Shown here piece after piece: positions 15,857 to 23,502 of a stretch of 31,728 nt of DNA. The DNA comes from Phycisphaerales bacterium UBA1845 (GTDB taxonomy: Bacteria; Planctomycetota; Phycisphaerae; UBA1845). The notes under the pieces were generated by a model that was not told the DNA's origin, made no database searches, and worked only from the letters and a program-made list of their open reading frames with translations. How positions within the stretch are numbered: position 1 is the stretch's first letter; each line of letters begins with the position of its first letter. A program made the position numbers and the translations under genes. The DNA lies in NCBI GenBank assembly GCA_002338715.1, contig DDIR01000086.1:28248-59975 (forward strand). The letters run 5' to 3'.

Positions 15857-16011
15857 AGAACCGCACCCTGTGGTTCATTGGGATCAAGAAGTTCCATTAC
15901 CCATCGGTCGCTCGATCCAGCGCCACCATAGCTAACCTGTCGCGGTGATCCGTCGGCATGTTTGAAGTTGATTATCGAAGCTTCAGAATCCATTCGTGTC
16001 GCACTCCGCAT
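15838..16011 (-). CDS. Small hypothetical protein overlapping paralogue A
   Basis: A 57-residue product beginning MRSATRMDSEASIINFKHAD and ending VLWTPLP. Not recognised. It overlaps the start of the next gene by 19 nt, the pattern of translationally coupled genes, and its residue composition is protein-like. A TTG 18 nt upstream (16029) and ATG 15993 are alternative starts. Its shortness keeps confidence modest. Confidence 0.4.
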   Translation of the reverse strand: MRSATRMDSEASIINFKHADGSPRQVSYGGAGSSDRWVMELLDPNEPQGAVLWTPLP

Positions 16012-16052
16012 CTTCAGTTCGGGCGTCAACCGCCCGTCTGCCGACGCTGTGA

Positions 16053-16081
16053 AGCCAAGTAGGGTCCGCTGTGCGGACCAT
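16053..16081 (+). repeat. Palindromic repeat GGTCCGC-TGT-GCGGACC, copy 3
   Basis: Identical 29-nt unit (core 16063-16079), 5 nt after the stop of the gene ending at 16087. Copies 2 and 3 have the same spacing to paralogous stop codons, and the flanking CCTAAAAA is shared. Confidence 0.9.
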
Positions 16082-16086
16082 TTCGC

Positions 16087-16515
16087 CTAAAAAATCCCGT
16101 CGGGAGGCGGTCCTTCGATTTTCTCGAGTTCGTCAATGTGCAGGAGTTTGCAACCACCCTCACGCTGATCCCAAGCCCATCCGTCGTCGATTAGTGATTG
16201 CATCCGTGCGAGAGTGGCTTGAAGTCCGCCGCCACTTATTTCGCTCTGATCAATAATGCATTTGATCTTTGGTTCTTCGCATCCAACTTGCCACGCCCAG
16301 GGAAATGTCCGATAGCCACTGTATCTCAACGTTGGAAAAAACGTAATGCCATCCAATGGAACATGACTGCGGACATATATTCCGTTCTGCCATTTATGGA
16401 ACCCTTCCTTGTCCATCTCGGGCAACTTGTACGTCGACAAATTGCATCCGTTTATGTGCGGAGCAAAAGCTGCAAGATACCAAGACCCGTTGAGTTGCGC
16501 TAGAATCGTAGACAT
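16087..16515 (-). CDS. Orphan protein, tandem paralogue B
   Basis: A 142-residue protein paralogous to the one at 15407-15856 (shared NGSWYL, GITFFPTLRY, HIDELEKIEGPPPDG). Function unknown; no signal peptide, no transmembrane segment. The frame is open for another 66 codons upstream, but that part only translates the palindromic repeats and the antisense of the astacin gene (for example RVRCADRE and MVRTADPTW), so the ATG at 16515 (MSTILAQLNGSW) is chosen. It begins 19 nt from repeat copy 4 and is followed at once by copy 3. Confidence 0.65.
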   Translation of the reverse strand: MSTILAQLNGSWYLAAFAPHINGCNLSTYKLPEMDKEGFHKWQNGIYVRSHVPLDGITFFPTLRYSGYRTFPWAWQVGCEEPKIKCIIDQSEISGGGLQATLARMQSLIDDGWAWDQREGGCKLLHIDELEKIEGPPPDGIF

Positions 16516-16534
16516 TGTTATCTGGGAACCCACG

Positions 16535-16563
16535 AGCCAAGTAGGGTCCGCTGTGCGGACCAT
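16535..16563 (+). repeat. Palindromic repeat GGTCCGC-TGT-GCGGACC, copy 4
   Basis: Identical 29-nt unit (core 16545-16561). With the inverted copy at 16596 it forms a pair separated by 34 nt, able to fold as one large hairpin directly 3' of the astacin-like gene. Confidence 0.9.
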
Positions 16564-16595
16564 TTTCTTTGGACCGACCCCACCCTGAGTTTCCC

Positions 16596-16617
16596 GGTCC
16601 GCACAGCGGACCCTACT
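16596..16617 (-). repeat. Palindromic repeat, inverted copy 5
   Basis: GGTCCGC-ACA-GCGGACC followed by CTACT, the reverse complement of the AGTAGG-plus-core part of the unit. It starts 4 nt after the TAA of the astacin-like gene and pairs with copy 4; it may double as a terminator. Confidence 0.9.
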
Positions 16618-16621
16618 CTTG

Positions 16622-18394
16622 TTACTCCACGCAAACGATGTTGCCGGTGAAGCCGCCCCAGACGGATCCTCCGAAGCTGAAGTTGCAACTCCATGGCGAT
16701 ACGTCGACGGCAAAGTTGTTGGTGGTTGAGCCGACTTCGGCTGTTTGGCCGACGACCCAGTTGGTGTTGAATTGATCGGTGGAGACGACCATCCATACCG
16801 TGTCGGGGATCGTGATCGGCGGGTCGAACGTCGCCGACAACTTCACCTCTTGATTGGTTGCGATGTTGCTGAAGGTTCGCGTCGTTCCCGGGATGATTGT
16901 ACCACCGGCGCCGGGGCAGCCGTCATACAGTTTCACCGTTGCGCCAAAGGGCGAAAGCGATTGGCCATAGACCGTCAGGTCGTAGTAGGCCATGTTGCGT
17001 GCGGTGCCGGCGAGCGTGAAGTCGTCGGCGAATTCAATGTTCGCGCCTGGGCTGAACAGCGTCGTGGACGTGTTGGTGTTGGAATATTCCAACGGGCATT
17101 CCGAACCGTTGCAGGTGGTGCCGTTGCCCTTGTAGATTCCATTGGCCGCATCGCACAACACGCTGGATGTGATGGTACATGACAAATCTGTCGGGTCGCA
17201 GCACGCGCCGGGGTTGGTCACCGGACAACTGGTATCCGCACAGGTGACGCCATCGCCCTGATACGTCCCGCCGGCAATGCTGCATTCGTTGGCCGACCCT
17301 TCTGTGCAGATGCCGTCGCCATCACCGCAGCACGCGCCGAGGATCACATCGGGTCCGTGGATGGCCTTGATAAACGATTCGACGTCGGCGGCATCGACGA
17401 ATTCGTCGACGTTCGGATCGGCGCACGAGCATTCGGGCCGACCTCCGGTGCTGTCGTTGTAGCAGGTCTGAAAGATCAGCGCGTCTTCCATGTCGCAATC
17501 GTTGTCATCGTCGAGGTCGCCGATCACGCTTTCGCACGGGACGCTCAGCGACGGGTACATGGTTTGGATGGTCTCAATGTCGCCTGCACTGAAGTGGTCG
17601 GTTTGACCGATGGCGTTTTGCCAGGTGGTGTCGAAGGGTGGCAAGACGGTGATCGTTCGACACGACGCGGGGTTTGAAGAACAGTCGGAACACGACGAAA
17701 ACAAGCACTGGCCATAGTGCATCACTGAGTCGAAATCATATGGGCCAACCATGCTCGCGCCGGGTTCGATGGCGAAGTTGTTGTCGCAAGGTCCGCCGCT
17801 GCAGCAGTTCTGGCAAATGTTTCCCGAGTTGATTTGAACGTAGGTGTTGCGGTCGGGGCGTGACTGTTCGTGGTAGATGCCCATCGCGTGCATGATTTCG
17901 TGAACGATGACGAAGTGAATGTTCCACGCGTTGATATTGATCGTCTGCGGGCCGCCGATGCGACCGATGAACGAATTATTGCCGCCCGCATCGGTGAAGA
18001 CGACGTAGTCGGGTTCGGTCGTGCGGGCGATGAAGGTCATCGACGAGACGCCTTCGATCAGGGCCATCGCAGCCAGTGCGTCGGCTTGTTGCGATGGAGA
18101 GGTGTTGGCGTGGAACGCGTAATAAACGGTGTTGTTGGGCCAGAGGTTGTTCGCATGCAATCCGCGCAGCTGGTCTTCGGTTTTAAGAACGTTGCACGTC
18201 CAGTGATTGGGTACGGGTTCAGGGCGAAGCGCCTGGACGACATTGTCGGCGAAGAAACTTGTATCGGGCGCGGCTGATGCGTCGATGTCGCTGTCCGATG
18301 CGCTTGCGGACTGGGCGAACGCGGGTGATGCGACAAGTGCAATGCTCAGCACGGCGACAACGTAAGTCGCAATCGTATTTTGGTAGCGGTGCAT
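16622..18394 (-). CDS. Secreted astacin-like (M12A) zinc metalloprotease
   Basis: A secreted 590-residue protease. A Sec signal peptide (cleavage near SPAFAQ) is followed by an astacin catalytic domain (about 85-300). The zinc motif is HEIMHAMGIYHEQSR, with ligands His165, His169 and His175, catalytic Glu166, and a downstream SVMHYG Met-turn. Next is a DLDDDNDCDMEDA...DPNVDEFVDAADV calcium-loop pair of dockerin-like type. Two tandem Cys-rich repeats of about 40 residues follow (GACCGDGDGICTEG... and GACCDPTDLSCTIT..., both ending in a C..S.CP-like motif), then a C-terminal beta domain (FADDFTLAG...). The ATG at 18394 starts the signal peptide and has GAGGAG 9 nt upstream. It probably degrades extracellular protein. 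The repeat pair at 16535-16617 lies directly 3'. Confidence 0.88.
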   Translation of the reverse strand: MHRYQNTIATYVVAVLSIALVASPAFAQSASASDSDIDASAAPDTSFFADNVVQALRPEPVPNHWTCNVLKTEDQLRGLHANNLWPNNTVYYAFHANTSPSQQADALAAMALIEGVSSMTFIARTTEPDYVVFTDAGGNNSFIGRIGGPQTININAWNIHFVIVHEIMHAMGIYHEQSRPDRNTYVQINSGNICQNCCSGGPCDNNFAIEPGASMVGPYDFDSVMHYGQCLFSSCSDCSSNPASCRTITVLPPFDTTWQNAIGQTDHFSAGDIETIQTMYPSLSVPCESVIGDLDDDNDCDMEDALIFQTCYNDSTGGRPECSCADPNVDEFVDAADVESFIKAIHGPDVILGACCGDGDGICTEGSANECSIAGGTYQGDGVTCADTSCPVTNPGACCDPTDLSCTITSSVLCDAANGIYKGNGTTCNGSECPLEYSNTNTSTTLFSPGANIEFADDFTLAGTARNMAYYDLTVYGQSLSPFGATVKLYDGCPGAGGTIIPGTTRTFSNIATNQEVKLSATFDPPITIPDTVWMVVSTDQFNTNWVVGQTAEVGSTTNNFAVDVSPWSCNFSFGGSVWGGFTGNIVCVE

Positions 18395-18666
18395 GGTAAT
18401 GACTCTCCTCAGATTGTGCCCGGCAGGTGAATTCGATTGATTTCGAAGGAGGCGCAACGGATGAAGATTCGGCAGGTCGGCCCCCGCGCATTTTGCAGGT
18501 TGGATTATATCAAAAGTCGGAGGTGAGCGTTTGTTAAAACTCCACGACGATATTGCGAATCACAGTGCAATTGCGACCATTCGCGCAAGATGGGTGATTT
18601 GACCTAAGTATGAACGCTTGAAATGCTGCAGCAACCCATTGCACGGTTGGATCGCGGAATGAAAAC

Positions 18667-18688
18667 AGTAGGGTCCGCTGTGCGGACC
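18667..18688 (+). repeat. Palindromic repeat GGTCCGC-TGT-GCGGACC, copy 6
   Basis: AGTAGG followed by the core (18672-18688). It is separated by 32 nt from inverted copy 7, reproducing the paired arrangement at 16535-16617 with an unrelated spacer. Confidence 0.9.
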
Positions 18689-18720
18689 GAGTTGTTGCAC
18701 CAAAGTGTACCGAGCGTAAC

Positions 18721-18742
18721 GGTCCGCACAGCGGACCCTACT
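18721..18742 (-). repeat. Palindromic repeat, inverted copy 7, carrying a stop codon
   Basis: Reverse-complement copy (core 18721-18737 plus CTACT). On the minus strand its AGTAGGG border contains the TAG stop codon (18740-18738) of the SGNH esterase gene, so the repeat defines the C-terminus of that protein. Confidence 0.9.
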
Positions 18743-20510
18743 TATCTTGCGTTGCGAGGATCGCGCCCAGTACCGGTTTGTAGGCGACGGCCATCCGGTG
18801 GAATCCAAGGTCGGTGGGATGCACGCCATCGACGGTACCGTTCTCTTCGCCGGCTAGCTGTGATTGACCGAGCAAATAATACAAGCGGGTTTGTCCCTCT
18901 GCTGTCAGCGTCTTGAACGCGTCTTTCAGTTCCTTGTTACCGGCGCGGTTGGGTAGTTCGAGCGGACTTTCAACCATTAAGATCGGCGTGTCGGGTCTGG
19001 CTTTGCGGAGAATATGCACGAACGGAACAACGCGCTCGGTCACCATTTCCGTCGTCATGTTCGGCAGGCATTCCAGCACGTAAACCGATGCGTCGATCTC
19101 ACCGAGCAACTCGGCCATGATCGGTTCCATCTTTCCCGAACCGCTGAATCCCAGGTTGATGACTTCGCGGTCGAACCATCGGCCGAGGATCGCGGGGTGA
19201 CACATCCCGCTACGCGAAGCGCATCCACCTTGCGTGATCGATGTGCCGTAGAAAACGATCGGCTTGATGCGATCGGCTGGTCGGGGTGCGGGCTTGATGA
19301 GTCTGGCGTCCTGTTCGACACCGATCAGCAGTTCAGTGACACCGTTGTATAGCGGAAGGTATAGAAGGTACTCGGTCATTTCGCCGGAGAGGTTGCCCTT
19401 TAGCGTCACGGTCGTGCGCTGGGTTGTGGGTTTGCCGACGGCGACGAACTCCCATTTGCCGCCGCGTTTGGCGTAGAGGTCGAGCCCACTGTTGCCTGTG
19501 GCGGCCATGTGGTTCATTGCACCACCGCCATCCCAGATTGCGCCGATGGTTGCAGAGTCGGTTTCGAATCGAATGGCGATGCCAGCCGTCCGCTTGCTCA
19601 GGGTGCGCACCATGTCGGTGACGTCGGGCAGGGCGCGGGCAGGCAGTCGTTCGTAGAAAATTTCTGTGTCGGAAAATCCCTTGCCCTCAACATCGAGCAG
19701 TTTGGCGTCGTACCAGAGCAGCGATGATTCGGGTTCGTGTTTGGCGTTGTCGGGTGAGATGGGTTCACCGCCGCGTTTGGAGGCGGTTTCAATCGCGGCA
19801 TCGATGTGCTTCGCCCAGATGGCGTAACCGGCATCGGTCAGGTGCAGACCGTCGCGCGAATATTCCTTGGCCAGCATCCCTTCATCGTCGGTGAGTTCGT
19901 CATAGACATCGACGAACGAGCAGCCATTGTCGCTGGCGATTTTCGGCAGGCGGGCGTTAAAGTCTTTGAGCAGCGGGACCAACCCCGCGTACTTGTCGCG
20001 CGTCGGTTTCACTCCGGCGATAATAAACGGCACATCGGGAAGGCGCTCGCGGATGGTCTCGACGACTTTGCGATAGCACGCTTCGATTTCGTCGATCGTC
20101 GGCGTTCCGTTTCGCCAAAGCTCGCCGATGTCGTTGGCGCCGTTTTGCAGAACGATCACGCTCGGAGCGCAATCGAACACCGAACAATCGAGTCGATGCA
20201 GGATGCCGCGTTCGCCGATGCCGATGCGGTCTGACGAAATGCCGCGATTGACGATCGTCCAACGGGGAAGCCAGCGCTTCGCATCCAACCCTTCAATGTG
20301 CGACGAACCCACCAGCACCACACCGCCCGGCGCGACGTTTTCGCTTTTGAACTGAGCGACCCGCTCGTAATAGTGCTTGGCCCACTTGTCGGTTGACGGT
20401 GGCGTAGCGGCAGGTTCTTCTGCGCGGCTATGTTGGGTTGCAACGACCAACATCGAAAGTCCGGCGATCACAAGTGCGGGGCGAAGGATGGAGCGATGCG
20501 GTGATTTCAT
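18738..20510 (-). CDS. Secreted protein with two SGNH/GDSL hydrolase domains and a GxDLY domain
   Basis: A 590-residue exported esterase or lipase-like protein. After a signal peptide (about 1-30) comes a first SGNH hydrolase (about 35-230) with VLVGSSHIEG, GANDIGE and DGLHLTDAGY supplying Ser, Asn and Asp-His. Next is a beta-rich GxDLY domain (about 255-420, motif GLDLYAKRGG), then a second SGNH hydrolase of the Lipase_GDSL_3 type (about 425-590) with YGTSITQGG and DGVHPTDLG. Likely activity is removal of acyl groups from polysaccharides or other carbohydrates; the substrate is not shown. The ATG at 20510 starts a good signal peptide. The stop codon lies inside a palindromic repeat, so the original C-terminus may have been slightly different. 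The catalytic set looks intact in both domains. Confidence 0.87.
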   Translation of the reverse strand: MKSPHRSILRPALVIAGLSMLVVATQHSRAEEPAATPPSTDKWAKHYYERVAQFKSENVAPGGVVLVGSSHIEGLDAKRWLPRWTIVNRGISSDRIGIGERGILHRLDCSVFDCAPSVIVLQNGANDIGELWRNGTPTIDEIEACYRKVVETIRERLPDVPFIIAGVKPTRDKYAGLVPLLKDFNARLPKIASDNGCSFVDVYDELTDDEGMLAKEYSRDGLHLTDAGYAIWAKHIDAAIETASKRGGEPISPDNAKHEPESSLLWYDAKLLDVEGKGFSDTEIFYERLPARALPDVTDMVRTLSKRTAGIAIRFETDSATIGAIWDGGGAMNHMAATGNSGLDLYAKRGGKWEFVAVGKPTTQRTTVTLKGNLSGEMTEYLLYLPLYNGVTELLIGVEQDARLIKPAPRPADRIKPIVFYGTSITQGGCASRSGMCHPAILGRWFDREVINLGFSGSGKMEPIMAELLGEIDASVYVLECLPNMTTEMVTERVVPFVHILRKARPDTPILMVESPLELPNRAGNKELKDAFKTLTAEGQTRLYYLLGQSQLAGEENGTVDGVHPTDLGFHRMAVAYKPVLGAILATQDK

Positions 20511-20815
20511 GGGTTTTGGCTCGTATTAATGTGGATTGCGTGTACATATGTTCGAAACAATCAAATTCTTTCTGCGCGAGACGATTTTGCGCTATCATGG
20601 CCGCGCGGTAAACAGCGGCTGCCGAGATTTGTTGTGTCCTCTTCAGGCCGCCTGCAACGCTTGAATCTCGAATTTTCTGTATTTCGTGGCAGAAACGCGG
20701 CAGTTACCGGCAAGCATCAATGAGAGGCAGAAGGCTCTGAATGCGGCTACAGCAACCGTTCAGTGCTTCAGGCAATCGACAACATGGTTCACTTGACTTT
20801 GAAGGATTCGTAGGA
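20511..20815. other. Intergenic region between divergent esterase and lipoprotein genes
   Basis: These 305 nt must hold both divergent promoters. No well-spaced -35/-10 pair, RNA gene, repeat or strong hairpin was recognised. A 25-codon upstream extension of the lipoprotein frame (from 20741) lies here but is not signal-like. Confidence 0.35.
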
Positions 20816-23395
20816 ATGAAACACCGCACTGCAACCCATTGGCCGGCAATCATGTTTTCGGCGATCATGTTGGCGACGGTCATCGTTGGATGTACACCGT
20901 CAAACGATGGCCCGGGCTCAGGTGGTTCGGGTTCAGGCGGCTCGGGCGGCTCCAACGGCGGTGGCTCGATCGACGACGGGCCGCCCGGTGGTGACATCGA
21001 TGTCAGCGAGATCACCGGGCCGGGTGACGATGTCACGCTCCAGATCGATTCTCCACGGCTTGCTGCGGGGAAGGTCACGTTGCCCGCTGGCGCGAATCTC
21101 TCTCTAAACAGACTTCGCCTGGTTTCAGGCGCGGATGACCAACCGATTGAATCCAGCGGCGCGTTTGACACGTACACGTATTCCGTTTGGCCGTCGCTGG
21201 TTTCCGTCGTCGATGCCAACAACAATGTCGTGTTGTTCGGATTCATCAACTCGGGTATCGACGAAGTGGTGGATGCGAAGACCACAGCCGCGGCCTTGAT
21301 TTTCCTGGGGATGGGTGCGTGGACACTTCCACCGGACGAGTTTTACGGCATCCTGTCCGACATCAACAGCCTCGATGAATGCGACGCACTCGCCGACGTG
21401 ATCGCACAGGAGATGACTCGCGATCCGCTGGCGATTGCGAACGGCAGTGAAGCGATCGACGCATCGCTAGCCGCAGCATTGGAAGCGATGGTATCGGGTG
21501 AGGCGTTTGAAAGTTCCTTCGCGAAGCGCGCACCGTCGCACATGCGAACCATTGCACCGGGCGATCCTTTCCTGATCGTCAATCCATCGGCGCCGCAGTC
21601 CGGGATCAGTCTTATTCTCGATTCATCTGCACCGGAGTTCACCGTGCGGAACGGATATCGCAGGCCAGCCGTCATGTATCGGGTGCAGACTGGTTACGAC
21701 GATGCGAGCGGAGAGCATGTCGAGTTGCCGGTGGTCGATCCGATCGGCGATCCGATCGAAATCCCCAGCGCAAACACACTCACCACCAGCAGCGTCCGAC
21801 TCAGCACGCTGTTCAGCCCGAACCTGTCTTCCCACTGGAGACCGACCGAGACCGGTCCGATCGAAATCCCAGCGCGCGAAGGTGCAACCCGCACCTATTA
21901 CGAACTGGTGGTCTTGGGTCCGTCATTCGATGGGACTGACTCGGCGCTGCTAGATCCGTCGCGCTACGCTGCGATCCGAGAGGAGTGGCAGGATTTGCTC
22001 GTCGAACAACGGATCGACACGTTTATCGTCAAGTTCATGATGCCCCTGGGAGAACTGCTTGGGGTTGGCGTGGGCAGCGCTGTTGCGTTTGATGAACAGA
22101 GGCCCGTCGCGCGGACGATGCGACAACTGGTTGAACCGATCCTAGACGGGGCTGGCGTCTCGCTGCATACGGAAGACGGCTACTTTGAAGCGATCGGTGT
22201 TGTGCTTGAACGTTGGGCGAGCAACCGCGCCTTTCGCGAGGATCTGATCGCAGTGCTGATCGCGGCATATGGTGACGAGTATGGCCGCAATCTCAGCGCC
22301 ACCAAAGTCAGTGCGCACATGAAGGACCTTGCAGGTACTGCCAACGTGCGATCCGCGGTGCTCAGCGTTTTCGCCAACGACAACGTTGGTCGCCTGGTGG
22401 ACGATCTTCGAAGCGCTGACGACGTCGCGATCTGGACAGCTGAAACTGGTGCGATCAAGATCACACCGTCACCCGGGCGCGTCAGTGAAAGCTTTCCGTT
22501 CGTCGATCTGACTGCATCAGTCGCGGGCAGCCCGCCGCAGCCGCTCACGTACGAGTGGTCATCGTCGGCAGGCATCGCCGGATTCTTCACCGCGCTGGAC
22601 AGTGAGGCCAGCATTTTGACAACGACGGAATCGAAAGTGACCTATTCCACAACGCCGGCGGCAGTGGTTGGGGGCGGCGACATCGACACCGTGACGGTTC
22701 GTGTCGTCGATGCGAATGGCACGTTGCTGGGTGCAGCAAGCGCCAAGATTCGCAGCAACAAGAAAGAAGACACGCCGTGCCCGGACTTCGCAGCCGACCA
22801 GGAAGCGTACAACTACGGCGAAGAAATGGAGGTCAGCGTTTCATCGAACGTGATCGCGGGTGGTCAGGATGTCTACGTGGACGTGACTTACAACTTCCCG
22901 TCTGGGGGGAATGAGACTTCGCGAACGATCGAGGCGTTCATGTCAGCCGTGTGCCCGAGGTGTGAATCGTTGTGCCGCTGCGACTCGCAGAGTGCAACGC
23001 CCATCTATGTGGATGGCCAACCGGCGATCAATCGCGAAGACAGGGCTCTGATTCGTTGGCCGGCTGTCTCGGATGACATACCGGGAATCGAAATGAGTTG
23101 CCCGGCATCGGGTTCATGGTTCTTTACTTTGCCTGAAGGTGCGAACGGTGGTCCGGTGTCGCATAGGTTCCAGTTCACAATTTCAAGTGATTGGCCCGGC
23201 TGCCCGCTTGATGAACCCGATTGCACCTGTCCGAGGTTGGGCGGAGCGTTCTTCGACGGCGAGGAGAATTTCGACATTCCAGTATGGCGGGGATATTTCG
23301 TTGCGGTTCGCGAGTCGGCGAATTTTCATATCGAACCGGTCAAGTTTGACGTGAATCCGCAGTACGAATCACTGCGGTATTGCCCGGACAACTAA
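20816..23395 (+). CDS. Large lipoprotein of unknown function
   Basis: An 859-residue lipoprotein. The signal peptide ends in a lipobox (VIVG-C at residues 24-28), followed by a Gly/Ser-rich flexible linker, so the protein should be tethered to a membrane. The large central part has no recognised family. Around residues 560-640 is a probable Ig/PKD-like beta domain (SPPQPLTYEWSSSAG...). The C-terminal third is Cys-rich (CPRCESLCRCDSQ, CPLDEPDCTCP), suggesting disulfides or metal binding. The ATG at 20816 is chosen because the lipoprotein signal begins there and GAAGGA lies upstream; the upstream ATG at 20741 would bury the signal. It has its own divergent promoter region and ends before REP-like copy 3. 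Confidence 0.72.
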   Translation: MKHRTATHWPAIMFSAIMLATVIVGCTPSNDGPGSGGSGSGGSGGSNGGGSIDDGPPGGDIDVSEITGPGDDVTLQIDSPRLAAGKVTLPAGANLSLNRLRLVSGADDQPIESSGAFDTYTYSVWPSLVSVVDANNNVVLFGFINSGIDEVVDAKTTAAALIFLGMGAWTLPPDEFYGILSDINSLDECDALADVIAQEMTRDPLAIANGSEAIDASLAAALEAMVSGEAFESSFAKRAPSHMRTIAPGDPFLIVNPSAPQSGISLILDSSAPEFTVRNGYRRPAVMYRVQTGYDDASGEHVELPVVDPIGDPIEIPSANTLTTSSVRLSTLFSPNLSSHWRPTETGPIEIPAREGATRTYYELVVLGPSFDGTDSALLDPSRYAAIREEWQDLLVEQRIDTFIVKFMMPLGELLGVGVGSAVAFDEQRPVARTMRQLVEPILDGAGVSLHTEDGYFEAIGVVLERWASNRAFREDLIAVLIAAYGDEYGRNLSATKVSAHMKDLAGTANVRSAVLSVFANDNVGRLVDDLRSADDVAIWTAETGAIKITPSPGRVSESFPFVDLTASVAGSPPQPLTYEWSSSAGIAGFFTALDSEASILTTTESKVTYSTTPAAVVGGGDIDTVTVRVVDANGTLLGAASAKIRSNKKEDTPCPDFAADQEAYNYGEEMEVSVSSNVIAGGQDVYVDVTYNFPSGGNETSRTIEAFMSAVCPRCESLCRCDSQSATPIYVDGQPAINREDRALIRWPAVSDDIPGIEMSCPASGSWFFTLPEGANGGPVSHRFQFTISSDWPGCPLDEPDCTCPRLGGAFFDGEENFDIPVWRGYFVAVRESANFHIEPVKFDVNPQYESLRYCPDN

Positions 23396-23446
23396 AGCGT
23401 TGGGTTTAGACGCAACAGCCGTTCGATGATAGCGGCGCGCCAAGCC

Positions 23447-23473
23447 CGTCATTCCCGCGCACGTGGGAATCCA
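23447..23473. repeat. REP-like palindrome, copy 3 (inverted)
   Basis: Same family as at 3136 and 8377 but in the opposite orientation: GTC, ATTCCC and GGGAAT arms (23451-23456 and 23465-23470) with inner G-T and C-G pairs, then CCAG. It again lies between convergent genes. Confidence 0.75.
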
Positions 23474-23502
23474 GAAGAAAGTGAATTGGCCATGGTGCGC
23501 AT

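Noticed and set aside
14092..16563. Repeats at 14-16.5 kb as a CRISPR array
   Set aside because: Spacing is irregular (about 0.5-1.3 kb) with whole genes between copies, and the units are palindromes found in both orientations.
16516..16713. 66-codon N-terminal extension of paralogue B
   Set aside because: It translates both repeat copies and the antisense of the astacin gene; paralogue A has no such extension.
19806..20234. 142-codon plus-strand frame antisense to the SGNH esterase
   Set aside because: It lies wholly inside the first SGNH domain, whose catalytic blocks are conserved on the other strand.
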